Assembly: GCA_029204225.1 (NCBI GenBank) | Contig: CM055098.1 | Span: forward strand, 10,429,246-10,493,245 | Source of the DNA: Diphasiastrum complanatum | Taxonomy: Eukaryota > Streptophyta > Lycopodiopsida > Lycopodiales > Lycopodiaceae | Length of the DNA: 64,000 nt | Reading direction: 5' to 3' | Shown: in pieces, positions 22,444 to 32,560 of the stretch | Layout: each line of letters begins with the position of its first letter | Position numbering within the stretch: position 1 is the stretch's first letter | Program-made: the position numbers and the translations under genes | Notes under the pieces: generated by a model | What the model was told of the DNA's origin: nothing | Database searches by the model: none | Seen by the model: the letters and a program-made list of their open reading frames with translations, nothing else

Positions 22444-23170
22444 ATGAATCCATCTTCTAGTTCATCTCTGATTGACAAACTCGATGGAGAGAACTACCAT
22501 CTCTAGAAGTTCAAGATGAAAGTCGTACTACTTGCCAAAGAACTATGGGACATCGTTGATGGCACAAAGGTCACAAGCCTGAGGTCAATGCAAACAATGG
22601 AGACAGAGAGATGGCAAGGCATTTGCCTTGATCACTCTGAACATTAAAGACTCTCAAATCAACCATATTCGAACTGCTCAGACAACTAAGGATGCTTGAG
22701 ACATCCAAGCAACCCTCTATGATATCAGGGATGTTACATCCAAGTTACATTTGAAGGATAAATTCTTTACATTAAGAATGTTTGATGCAGACACTATCTC
22801 GAGCCATCTCAAGACATTCAAAAATCTCATGGAGCAGATGACTGCAACATGCTCAATCATTGAAGATACCGATGCATTAATGACTCTACTATCGAGTCTA
22901 CTTGAAGCCTTTGAAACTTGGGTCACGGTTATCTCGACCCAGCAACATCTCACTCTATCAAGAGTCATATCGATTCTACTTCAAGAGGAGATCAGACGAA
23001 TTGGATCCTCCTATAACTTAGGATCAGATTCTCAAGTTCTATTCTCAAGGAAAAACTAGAAGTTTAGATCCAAGAGATCTACAAAGTCAGACTATCCTGA
23101 CAAGAAGAGCAGCATCTAGTCTGGATCGACTTTAGATTCGAATCCAGAGACTTCATCATTCAAGCCAAGA
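22444..23170 (+). pseudogene. Copia element 1 gag
   Basis: The frame begins MNPSSSSSLIDKLDGENYHL and is broken at once by TAG in place of Trp, then by frameshifts. The later stretch has VTSKLHLKDKFF, SSHLKTFKNLMEQMTA and HLTLSRVISILLQEE, the UBN2/Retrotran_gag type of copia. It is nearly matched by 51022-51650. Confidence 0.85.
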
Positions 23171-23174
23171 CAAA

Positions 23175-24125
23175 AACTATTCTGTAAATATTGTAAGAGG
23201 ACTGGTGACCCTATTAAAGGATTGCAGGACATTGAAATACAACAATGAAAAGAAGAAGCAGTTCCAACAACAACAAGCAAATGATGCAACTACCAGTCAC
23301 TCGACTCAGCCACAAGAGAAAAATGAAGCCGCCTTCATGACCAAAGTTGGAGAACTACAAGCAAATGATGCAACTACTAGTCACTTGACTTGGCCACAAG
23401 AGGAAAATGAAGCAGCCTTCATGACCAAAGTTGGAGAACTACAAGATATCGATTCCTGGTATTTGCACTGGGGAGCACCACAGCACATGACTCACCACTG
23501 TGACTACTTCCAAGACTACAAGTCATACAACCATTCTAGAGTTGTACAATTAGGAGACAATTCATCTCATACCATCGAGGGTGAAGGAACTGTCATGATC
23601 GAATTTCAAAAAGATGATGTAAAATTTCTGTCCAATGTTCTTCACGTTCCAAATCTTACTAAAAATCCGCTTTCAATAAGCATAATCACTGATTCTGGTC
23701 ATAGGGTCAAATTTGATACAAAGGGCTACACTATTCTTGACAAATCTAAAAAAGTTTTAGATTTCTGTAGGATATATGGCTATCTTTACAAGCTGATCCA
23801 TTGTTATTCTACAAACAGTCAAGCTCTTCATACTTCAACTTCTGAATTGACTAATATGCTATGGCATTTCAGATTAGGCCATTTAAACTTCAAAAGTATT
23901 CAACAAATGTTAAATCCGAATTTAGTGCAAGATCTACCATCTATTAGCAAATCGACTTCTCTTTTTGAAAGTTGTATCATCAACAAACATGCCAGAAGTT
24001 CATTCAATTCTGATTCAGTCCATTCATCTAAAGGTTTGCTAGATCTTGTACATACTGACATTTGTGGCCCTATGCAGACTGCTTCCACAAGAGGAGCCAT
24101 TTACTTTCTTTCTAACCTTTATTGA
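23175..24125 (+). pseudogene. Copia element 1 zinc knuckle, protease and pre-integrase part
   Basis: The order is a CKYCKRTG knuckle split by a frameshift, a stretch with MTKVGELQ present twice in tandem, WYLHWGAPQHMTHH at the protease site (family form LDSGAxxHM; the catalytic Asp is replaced), LGDNSSHTIEGEG, a GAG-pre-integrase LWHFRLGHLN, and the first integrase aspartate in HTDICGPM. A frameshift at about 24115 separates it from the integrase core. Confidence 0.85.
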
Positions 24126-24510
24126 TGATTTTTTCTCGAAGAAATGATACCTACTTTCTGAAGAACAAATCTGAAGCATTCAAATTCTTCAAACAGATCA
24201 AGACACAGAGAAAAATCAAGGCTCTATGCACTGATGGAAGGGGAGAATTTATCTCCACCAAATTCAAAAAGTTTTGGAAGAAGACAAATGGAATACACCA
24301 GCAATATACAACTAGTCATTCACCTCAGTCTAATGGTATAGTTGAAAGGAAGAATCAGACACTAATTGAAAGTGCCAAGAGCATGCTGGCCCATGTCTCT
24401 CTTTCAAATAAATTCTGGACAAAAGCTACCACAACTGCTGCCTATCTACATAATCAATCCATTACAAAAGCTCTAAATGACAAAACACCTTATGAGGTAT
24501 GTGCGCACTT
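24122..24510 (+). pseudogene. Copia element 1 integrase core, cut off
   Basis: TDGRGEF carries the second catalytic Asp and SPQSNGIVERKNQTL the Glu of the DDE triad. WTKATTTAAYLHNQS and NDKTPYEV follow. Similarity stops at about 24510, where minus-strand copia sequence begins. A plus-strand continuation is found near 29512. Confidence 0.85.
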
Positions 24511-26330
24511 GGCTTGATCTTCTTGGAGGAAGTGTCGACTGATGATTCAATCCTTGGATTTGTCGTTGTTGAGTAACAACAACATCTTCATCTGACTCGC
24601 TGTCATGTATTGGATTGACTATGGACACGCTTGAGCCTGAGGCAGGCGTTGAAGGTTCACTTGGAACAATGCCTTTTTCTTTGAAGTCGATGAACAATTA
24701 CTTGATAAAGACTGTATCCCGACTGAACAAGATCTGCTGGGTATCAAGGTCATACAACTTGTAGGTGTTGTCAGATGAAGTGTATTTGATAAAGATTGTC
24801 TTGAGACCTTGGAAGTCAAATTTCTTCTTCGTCTCCTTCGTCTCCTTCGGGATCTGCGCGTAGGCGATGCATCCGAATACTCGAAGGTTCTTTATTGAAG
24901 GCTTTGAGCTTGTCCACACCTCATGGGGACAGTCAAAAGTAGCTTAGATTGATCGTTTGCAAAGCTCAATCTTACTATACTTTCACCTTTGATAGCTTGT
25001 GTGCTATTGTCGCCCAGGTGAACATTTTTTTTGGTACTATAAGACATATAGGACTCGAAGCATCCGATATGGCTGGTCAAGTGCTGTGTGGCTTTTGAAT
25101 TCAAAAACCAGGAGTTGTCGTCTCATGCTCCTTGATGGCTAGTCAGAAGGCATCTTGATCCGCTTCTAGAATGGGCTGTGGTATTTCTACAGCTACATTT
25201 GCCATCTGATTTGCTAGTCATAAAGGCATCTTGATCCATTTCTAGAATGGTCTGTGGTGCTTCTACAACTGCATTTTCCATCTGATTCGATTGTTCCTTC
25301 TTGTTGTCCTTCGCTTGTAGTATCCAACAGTCTTGAATCTCATGGTTGTTTTTTTTTCAGTATCTATAGAACAACTTCTTCTTTGTCGACGAGTTCGACT
25401 GCTCTTGATGCTGTGCTGGTTTCTGATTTTGCTTGGATGGCTTTGGGCCTAATTTTTTATTCTACTTTGTTGAGCCTCTGTTGGTGTACAAGACGTGAGA
25501 GTCGACAGTCGAAAAACTGAAGGCTTTGTTCCTTTGAGTGTCTTCCTGCAACAACATTGCAATGACTCTTGAAAGAGTCAGATTTGGGTGTGTCGTGATG
25601 ATCATCACTCAGTTGTCATATGAGTTTGGCAAGCTTGATAGCAGTGTCATTACTGCATCTTGATCGTTGATGACAGATCTGACATCGGCCATTTGCTTCA
25701 ACAGGTTCTTGAGTTGTTTGATGTGATTCTGTAGAGAATCACCATTTACCATCTTGAGGGATTAAAATTTCTTCCTGAGATGTAGCTTGGAAACTATGTC
25801 TTGCACTTTGTATAATGTGTTCAAGATGTCCCAGACTTCCTTGGATGTCTGAGCTTCAGACACATGGCCGACTGAGTGTCTGAAATGTTAAAAAATGATC
25901 AGTGCAAATACTTTGCCATCCTTCAGCTTCCATCGGGAGATTGTTGCGTCGTCGGCTTCAGGTCTTGCCTCTTCACCTGTAACAATGTCATACGATTTCT
26001 TAGCCATTAGCATAGTTCTCATCTTAAATTTCCACAGATGGTAGTTGGTTCCATCAAGCTTGTCCATGATGGGACTGGCTTTCCCTTTGGAATGCATGTG
26101 GGAGATTAGTCTAGGTGATAGTAATAACTATTAGTGACTTAAGTATAAAATCTAGTGCAAATTTTTAGAACAAGAAAACAGTTACTCTATTGGCTAGTAG
26201 AGTCTGGTTCTGTAAAAATCTTATTAGGCTATAGAAATAGCTTTGACATAAAATCGTTTAAGAAATCAGATGAATTTTGATATCAATGATCTAAAGAATC
26301 AAAGAATAGTAAACACTGTTTTGATACCAT
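24510..26330 (-). mobile_element. Copia element 2 (minus), internally deleted
   Basis: Reading leftward: degenerate PBS at 26319-26330 (TGGTATCAAAAC), gag start KASPIMDKLDGTNYHLWKFK (26097 to about 25888), decayed gag and knuckle to 25200, protease remnant ATQHLTSHIGCFES (about 25080), LGDNSTQAIKGES. At about 24925 it jumps to the integrase end WTSSKPSIKNLRVFGC. It then continues with FDFQGLKTIFIKYTSSDN and the acidic linker before RT. Most of the integrase is therefore deleted and RT is missing. Confidence 0.8.
25888..26097 (-). pseudogene. Copia element 2 gag N-terminus
   Basis: 70 codons beginning MHSKGKASPIMDKLDGTNYH, with the Trp-containing LWKFKMRTML motif usual at the start of copia gag. 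A stop follows, and the rest of gag to about 25540 is readable only with frameshifts (LHLRKKF, TLSRVI and similar on the minus strand). Confidence 0.8.
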
Positions 26331-26369
26331 GCTAGAAGAGGACACGATCCGATGAATATCGAAACGCAC

Positions 26370-26912
26370 TCACCTCGGTGCATGCACTACTGATTTATCT
26401 GTATCCCGGCTATACAAGATTTGCTGGGTATCAGGATCGTACAGCTTGTAAGTGTTATCAAACAAAGTATATTTGATCAGGATGGTCTTGAGACCTTGGA
26501 AGTCCAATTTCTTCCTTGTGTCCTTTGGAATCTGCGCATAGGCAATGCACCCAAACACTCTTAGGTTCTTCAAAAAAGGCTTAGAGCCTGTCCACACCTT
26601 TTGGGGTGTCTTGTCTGAGAGGGCCTTGGTTGAACATCTGTTCTGGACGTAAGCTGTAGTGGAGATAGCTTCAGCCCAGAATCTCTTGGGCAACGATGCA
26701 TGTGATAGCATACATTTAGCAGATTCAACTAGAGTGCGGTTCTTCCTCTCAGCTAAGCCATTAGACTGAGGACTCTTAGGAGTGATGAATTGCTGCTCAA
26801 TGCCTTGGCTTTGGCAGTACTCCTTAAACTCGATAGAGATATATTCTCCACTGTTGTCTGAACTTAGGGCCTTGATCGTCCTTCCAGTCTCCTTTTCAGC
26901 ATGCTCCTTGAA
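26370..26912 (-). pseudogene. Copia element 3 integrase core and C-part
   Basis: FKEHAEKETGRTIKALSSDN carries the second Asp; SPQSNGLAERKNRTLVES has the catalytic Glu; RFWAEAISTTAYVQNRCSTK, TPQKVWTGSKPFLKNLRVFG and YDPDTQQILYSRD follow. About 180 codons are open without a break. The final TDKSVVHAPR comes from the neighbouring LTR. Confidence 0.88.
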
Positions 26913-27003
26913 GATAGGAGCCAAATATATGAGGTTAGGTGCAAATCTTCCTAAAACCTTTTGGGGTGAGGCTTTGTTGTGTGCCAATTTTTTATGTAAT
27001 ACT
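26913..27003 (+). repeat. About 90-bp copia integrase patch in opposite orientation
   Basis: Within the minus-strand integrase gene, the plus strand of this patch reads AKYMRLGANLPKTFWGEALL, then CANFLCN. That is a standard copia integrase segment (LPKxFWGEA). On the minus strand the flanks EAFNCF and FKEHAEKETGR are those expected next to each other in this family. Confidence 0.75.
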
Positions 27004-27524
27004 AAAGCAGTTGAAGGCTTCTGATTTCTTCTTTATGAAGTACACCATAGTCCTTCTGGAGAATTCGTCAATAAAGGTTATAAAATACTTGGCATCCTTC
27101 AAGGAAGGATTTTTCATTGGGCCATAAATATCTGAATGTACACCATCTAGAAATCCTCTAGCAACATGTTGATGGCTTGACTTAAATGGTTTTCTAGTCT
27201 CTTTACCAACTAGACAGTCTTGACAGACAGGTAACTCGACCTTTTCGCGAGGATAGTCAAGATCAAGAACAATACATTGTTTAGACATTCGTTGTACAAC
27301 AACATGATTTAAATGACCATATAATGCCAAAGTAAACCTTTATTTGAATGAATTGAAGTACTGAGAGCCTGACTAGAGGTAGAAAAACAATGACTCAACT
27401 TATACAAGTATCCATGCCTCTTTCCGAGTGCTAGGATCTTGCCTGTCCTATCAACTACTTTACACTGATCACATTCGAACTCTACTCTATGTCCTAGATC
27501 TGTGATTCTGCTTACAGAGAGCAA
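26992..27524 (-). pseudogene. Copia element 3 pre-integrase and integrase N-part
   Basis: The strand reads LSVSRITDLGHRVEF, YLYKLSHCF, a frameshift near 27320, the CQDCLVGKETRKPFKSS zinc motif, then GVHSDIYGPM with the first catalytic Asp and FITFIDEFSRRTMVYF. The family frame breaks after KKKSEAFNCF at about 27003, where a foreign patch is inserted. Confidence 0.87.
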
Positions 27525-27658
27525 ATTCGTAGATAACTTTGGTACATACAGGACTTTAGAGAGTAGCCTAGACTGATCATTTGCAAAGCATAATCTTACA
27601 GTGCCTTCACCTTCAATAGCTTGTGTGCTATTGTTGCCAAGGTAAATGAATTTCTGAG

Positions 27659-27910
27659 TTAGGACTCGAAACAGCCAATGAGGCTAGTCATGTGCTGAGT
27701 GGCTCCGGAATCCAGGAACCAAGAACTATCGCTAGATGCTCCTTGATGATTGGTCATGAAGGCATCATGATCCGCTTCTTGAATAGGTTGTGGAACTTCT
27801 GCAGCTGCATTTGCCAATTGATTTGACTGCCCTTTGTTGTTGTTCTTCGCTTGAAGTATTCGGCAGTCTTGTATTTCATGGTTGTTTCGTTTGCAGTATC
27901 TGCAAAACAA
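27659..27910 (-). pseudogene. Copia element 3 zinc knuckle and protease
   Basis: FCRYCKRNNHEIQDC is a complete CX2CX4HX4C knuckle. A short linker follows, then WFLDSGATQHMTS with the intact catalytic DSG of the aspartic protease. The frame ends at 27659 soon after. Confidence 0.87.
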
Positions 27911-28218
27911 GTTCTTCTTTATTCGACTATTCCTTGTGCTAAGCTGGTTTCTGGTCTGGCTTTAATTGCTTCAGGTCTTTCTTCTTATTCTGCTTTGTCA
28001 TGCTCTTGTTGGTGTACAAGGCGTGGGAATTAGCTGAGGAACTCGACGCTTGGTTCCTTCACGTGTCTTCCTGCAACAACATAGTAACGACTCTCGAAAG
28101 AGTCAATTTTGGACGAGTCATGATGATCATCACCCAGCTGTCGTAAGAACTTGGCAAGCTTGTAAGCAGTTGCATCACTGTGTCTTGATCGTCTATGACA
28201 GAATTGATTAATGTGATT

Positions 28219-28587
28219 CTACAGAGAATCAACATTTGTCATCTTGAGGGAGTAGAATTTCTTCCTGAGATGTAGCTTGGAAGCTATATCTCGCACTTTG
28301 TATAGTATGCTCAAGATGTCCCAGACTTTTTTCAATGTTTGAGCCTTGGATACATGGCCAATCTTGGTATCCGTGATGTTGAGGATGATCAGCGCGAAAG
28401 CTTTTCCATTCTTCAGCTTCCATTTGGCAATTGTCGCGGCGTCCGCTTTGGCTTTCCCTTCTGCACCTGTAACAACGTCGTACAATTCTTTTGCCATTAG
28501 CACAGTTTGCATCTTAAATTTCCACAAATGGTAATTGGCTCCATCAAGCTTGTCCATGATAGGACTGGCTTTCCTTTGGGAATCCAT
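28219..28587 (-). pseudogene. Copia element 3 gag N-terminus
   Basis: The frame begins MDSQRKASPIMDKLDGANYH, then LWKFKMQTVLMAKELYDVV, KIGHVSKAQTLKKVWDIL and SKLHLRKKFYSLKM. It stops at 28219, and gag continues to 27950 in other frames. Confidence 0.87.
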
Positions 28588-28744
28588 GTGGAAGAGTTAG
28601 TCTAAGTGATAGGAGAAATTATCAGTGACTTAAGTATGAAAATATGATACTGAAAAATACAGAATAAGAAAACAATTACTCTATCGGCTAGTAGAGTCTT
28701 GTACTGTGGAAGCTTATCAAGCTATGAAAATAGCTCTAATACCA

Positions 28745-29170
28745 TGTTGGAAGAGAGGGAGATGAACGAGTTGAGAAAAATGTGTCATATGTTAGAAACG
28801 AAAAATAAGCTCAAAGAGGTAAGACGAACAAGAACAAGACACGAACTCGAATAAGAACCGAACGAGAAACGAACTTGAATAGAAAATGTTCGTGCACAAC
28901 GGAATGAGCTATACGACTCTCTCCGTAAGCATGACTATGCCTATCAGAACAAACAAAACGGTAGTGATGGGAATCACAGTCATTCTTGATTACGTGGCCA
29001 AACTTTAATAAATGAATGAAGCTCCAGAAGAATGGTTTGTCGCGAATAGTAAGACAAACTATTCGTCGCGAATGATTCACGAAGAGCTAGACGGTGCTCG
29101 ACTGATAATTAGTCACGAATGATTTGTGAAAGACAAGACCAAATGTTAGTCGTCTATTACCAGAAAGAAC
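28745..29170 (-). repeat. Probable 5' LTR of copia element 3
   Basis: The DNA right of the PBS ends CTTCCAACA on the minus strand, a normal LTR end. It contains short GAACxAGAAC-like and GTCGCGAAT repeats. The far limit is uncertain, with a TGTT start possible near 29170. Confidence 0.4.
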
Positions 29171-29511
29171 AACTAGAAAGATCAGACTGAATGAATGATA
29201 AGCATAGCAATATTGGCAATTTCAAGCTAGTTCACTATGTACATTGAGTTTTTGTGATCCAAATGAAACCAAATCAATCTCTACTCCATTCTCAGTCTAT
29301 AGGCTGTACAACAGGCTGTGTCTTGCACGTGTGGGCTCGGATTTCAATGTTGATCAATGCTTTTGATTGTTAATTCTTGTTGTTTGTCAAACTGCCAATC
29401 TAGATCAACTTTTTTGTGTCTAGTTTTTTGATAGTTTGTTAGGCAAGCATCCAATCACTCTTGTGGATATTTTGTAGATCCATTTACGGTCTAAAGTATA
29501 GTACTTTCACA

Positions 29512-29610
29512 ATCAAGACCATTTTTATCAGATACACCTCATCTACCAATACTTATTAGCTGTATCACCCCGATACCCAGCAGATTCTAATCAGTATATT
29601 TGTAATAACA
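29512..29610 (+). pseudogene. Copia fragment, plus strand, after integrase
   Basis: The plus strand reads TIFIRYTSSTNTY, a TAG, then LYHPDTQQIL. The same stretch in elements 2 and 3 (IKYTSSDNTYKLYD-DTQQIL) is on the other strand. It is probably the far side of copia element 1, split by the minus-strand block. Confidence 0.65.
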
Positions 29611-30280
29611 ACTTTGTAGGACGTTAGATTTAGTTTTGTTGCGCTAGTGATTTTAGTAGGAGTAGATTCATTCTTATTCATTGTTTCTTATTTCGAATAG
29701 ATTAGTAATAATCTACATTTTGTAGGAAACCAGAGAAGATTTGAAGCAGACTGTAGAACGTAGATATCTGAGTCCTGATAGATCATAGATTTAAGTTAAG
29801 TTTCCATTATCAGTCAAGGATCAATATCAGGTAGTAGATGTGCCAATCTTATAGGCATGGCACATCACCATTATGCTACAAGCTATAGGATTGAGAAGAA
29901 AAATAGAGTCTCTATCGGAAGGAGGGTAATAGGAATCTGTAAATGGTTTCAGTAGAACCAATAAACATTGTGATAGTGAATCAGCAAATATTGGTGCCAG
30001 TTGCTATTGATAATCTTCTTAAATCTTGCTATAGAACTCCACTATAACAGTCGATTTTACAATTCTTCTTGCTTTTGATTGTCTGCTTGCTTTTTTCCAT
30101 TCATCAGTTTCACAAGCACGCATTTCATTTTCTCTAAGATCTGAATTCCATCAGAACACCACTGCCTGAGGTTCAAGCAAACACTGCTAATGTCTCTTCA
30201 CACCAATCCTCCACCGACATGTCCCTATCACGCATCATTTAAGGACGAAGAAGAACAGTATGAGTCTAGAACCAACTTGA
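29611..30280 (+). other. Possible gypsy LTR tail and primer-binding site
   Basis: No coding signal is present. TGGTGCCAGTTGC at 29992-30004 resembles the tRNA-Asp-type PBS of Athila-like gypsy elements with mismatches. A minisatellite leader and a gypsy gag follow to the right. Weak evidence. Confidence 0.3.
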
Positions 30281-31050
30281 AAAATTACATCCGACGTTGC
30301 ATCTGACAAATCTTTCGGGCTTTTCATATTTTTGCATCCAACAAATCTCCATCTAACGTTGCATCCGACAAATCTTTTAGGATTTTTGCATTTTTTGCAT
30401 CTGACAATCTTGCATCCAACATTGCACCCGACAAATCTTTCAGTATTTTTGCATTTTTGCATCCGAAGATCTTGCATCCAAAAATCTTTCGAGATTTTCA
30501 CATTTTTTCATCCGACGAATTTCCATCCAATGTTGCACCTGACAAAATTTTCAGGGTTTTCACATTTTTGTATCCAACAAATTTCCATTCGACGTTGCAT
30601 CGAAAAATCTTTCTGGATTTTCGCATCTTTTCTTGCATCTGACATTGCATCTGACAAATCTTTTGGGATTTTTGCATTGTGCATTCGACGTTCAGATCCA
30701 TCTGACGAGCTTCTGAGTTTTTGTTTCATAAGTCTAATTCTAATTTACACCAGAATTTAAACCATTATATAAAACTTACCATTACATATTCAATTTCTGT
30801 TTCCGATGAACCTACCAAGCACATATCAGTTTTGAATTGCATCCAATATCCCAGTTACTACGTCTTAGAATAGAGTTGCATTCGACGTGCACCTGACAGT
30901 TACATCCAAGACTATAATCGACAACAGATCCAACTGCACTTAAATTGTCAAAGATTTTACATCCAACGAGTGTGGATTCTACATCCGACATTATCACTCA
31001 AATACATCTGACGAGCTTCTGCTCAGATCCATCAGACCCATTCTAAACCT
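30280..31050. repeat. Degenerate CATCCGAC / TTTCGGGATTTT minisatellite
   Basis: Units of about 55-65 bp combine GCATCCGAC, AAATCTTTCGGGATTTT and GCATTTTTGCATC. They repeat about seven times up to 30720, then thin out with scattered CATCTGACG words. The sentence CATCTGACGAGCTTCTG occurs near 30696 and 31007. Open frames on both strands are products of the repeat. Confidence 0.85.
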
Positions 31051-31204
31051 AATTCTATTCAACCCTATATTTCAAGAAAAAAAAGGTTCAAAAACAAAAA
31101 AAAGTTGAATCAGACCAATTCTCATAGCAAATATACCAGAAGAACTTCTGAATGAGATCACACTGAGTGATAATCCAAATGATAAAAACAAACCTTAGAC
31201 TTAG

Positions 31205-31579
31205 ATGAATCAAGACCCTGGGCTTTCCAGATGGAGGCCTCATCGATATTATAGCCATGGTGATCAAGCTGTTCAACATGCTCTTCATAGAGAGAGATCT
31301 GATAAAGGAACACCGAGATTGAAACTACCAAAGTTCGATGGTAAGGGGGACCCTCATAGATTTTTACAAATCTTTGAGAATGCATGTGAAGTATATGGTG
31401 AGTATATGGATGATGCAAAAGTCCAACTATTTTCAATGACCATGGTGGATAAAGCACGAGAGTGGTTTTTTAATCTCGATCGTGATGATAGACATGATTG
31501 GTCCGAGTTGAAAGAGTCTTTTATTAAATTATTACTCATTGAGAGCCCATTCGTGCAACTTGGTAACATAAAAAAATAA
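31205..31579 (+). pseudogene. Ty3/gypsy gag, first part
   Basis: A 124-codon frame has LPKFDGKGDPHRFLQIFENA, AKVQLFSMTMVDKAREWFFN and WSELKESFIKLL, the retrotransposon gag core of gypsy/Athila-like elements. A stop after GNIKK ends it. YIERQASQKSS and further gag text continue with frameshifts to about 31900. Confidence 0.82.
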
Positions 31580-31886
31580 AAAAAGATGAACGAGTACGTG
31601 ACTACATCGAGCGCCAAGCATCTCAGAAGTCAAGTCCAAGAATAGCCAACTGATAAAACATTGATCATATGGTTTTAGTTGGCCTTCCCAGACGTATATG
31701 AAAAGAGCTTAAACCTAGCGAAGAGTATCATACTCTTAAATCAGCTATGTCTGATGCCATTCAAGAAGAAGACAAAGGGTCCACAATGATGAGGACCATA
31801 AAGAGAAAAGAGCTTATCTTGTTTTTAATGAAAATCATCCAAGTGAGCCACGAGATTCCGACCAAGTCTGAAAATTTCAATTTGAG

Positions 31887-32560
31887 TTGATGAATCAACA
31901 ACATGAACAACAAATGGAGAAACTCAACAAAGAGTTTCAACAAGTCTTAAGGTCGATTCAAAGTCAGTTTCCAGGGCAATTACCATCTGGTAACGCTATC
32001 CATAGGCGTGAAAACGCATGGTTCCACAATGTGATGGTGCACATACATGTAGTGTCCATCACACAGACTGTATGAAATGCAACATTGTATACTTTGTGAC
32101 ATGACAACCCATACCACATCAAGCTGTAGGTACAACCCATGCAACATGCAGTATTCTAGGCCACAACAATATGCCCCACAAGGATAACCACAGGCTCCAT
32201 ATAACTCACGTTATATGAGTCTAGTACAAGTTCAGAAGTTGCCAAGACAACAACCACCTGCACAACAAAAAAAATTGGCACTCCCAGGTCCAAGAGGATC
32301 TACCCAACCAAACAGGCCGAACCAACAAAACCGACCTCATGTACAAGCCAATTTGGTAGATCATTCCTCTATTGATACCACAACCTATGAATCTACTTAT
32401 GATGAAGGTGCTATTAACACGTACATAGATGAGGCATCTACCTCCTATTCGGAGGAGCAACCTAGTCAAGCCAACCAAGAGGCTTATGCAATTTTTCCTT
32501 AAGCCCTTCAAAAGAGATGCATTGTATGCGAAGAAACCACTCACTTTCAAAGTGAATATA
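31887..32560 (+). pseudogene. Ty3/gypsy gag, C-terminal part
   Basis: MNQQHEQQMEKLNKEFQQV and a Gln/Pro/Asn-rich stretch (32215-32502) fit the C-terminal half of gag. The possible knuckle CIVCEETTHFQSEY lies near 32517-32560, with the last Cys replaced. Several stops are present. Confidence 0.6.

Larger units (their letters stand above)
26390..28744 (-). mobile_element. Copia element 3 (minus), gag to integrase
   Basis: PBS at 28733-28744 (TGGTATTAGAGC, one mismatch), then gag, knuckle, protease, pre-integrase and integrase reading leftward as listed below. The element is cut at about 26390, where about 60 bp of LTR-like DNA of copia element 2 begins. RT and RNase H are absent. The 5' LTR continues right of 28745. 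Confidence 0.85.

Noticed and set aside
30332-30760. Cys/His/Phe-rich repeat protein
   Set aside because: It follows the minisatellite period, the opposite strand is equally open, and it has no start or family support.
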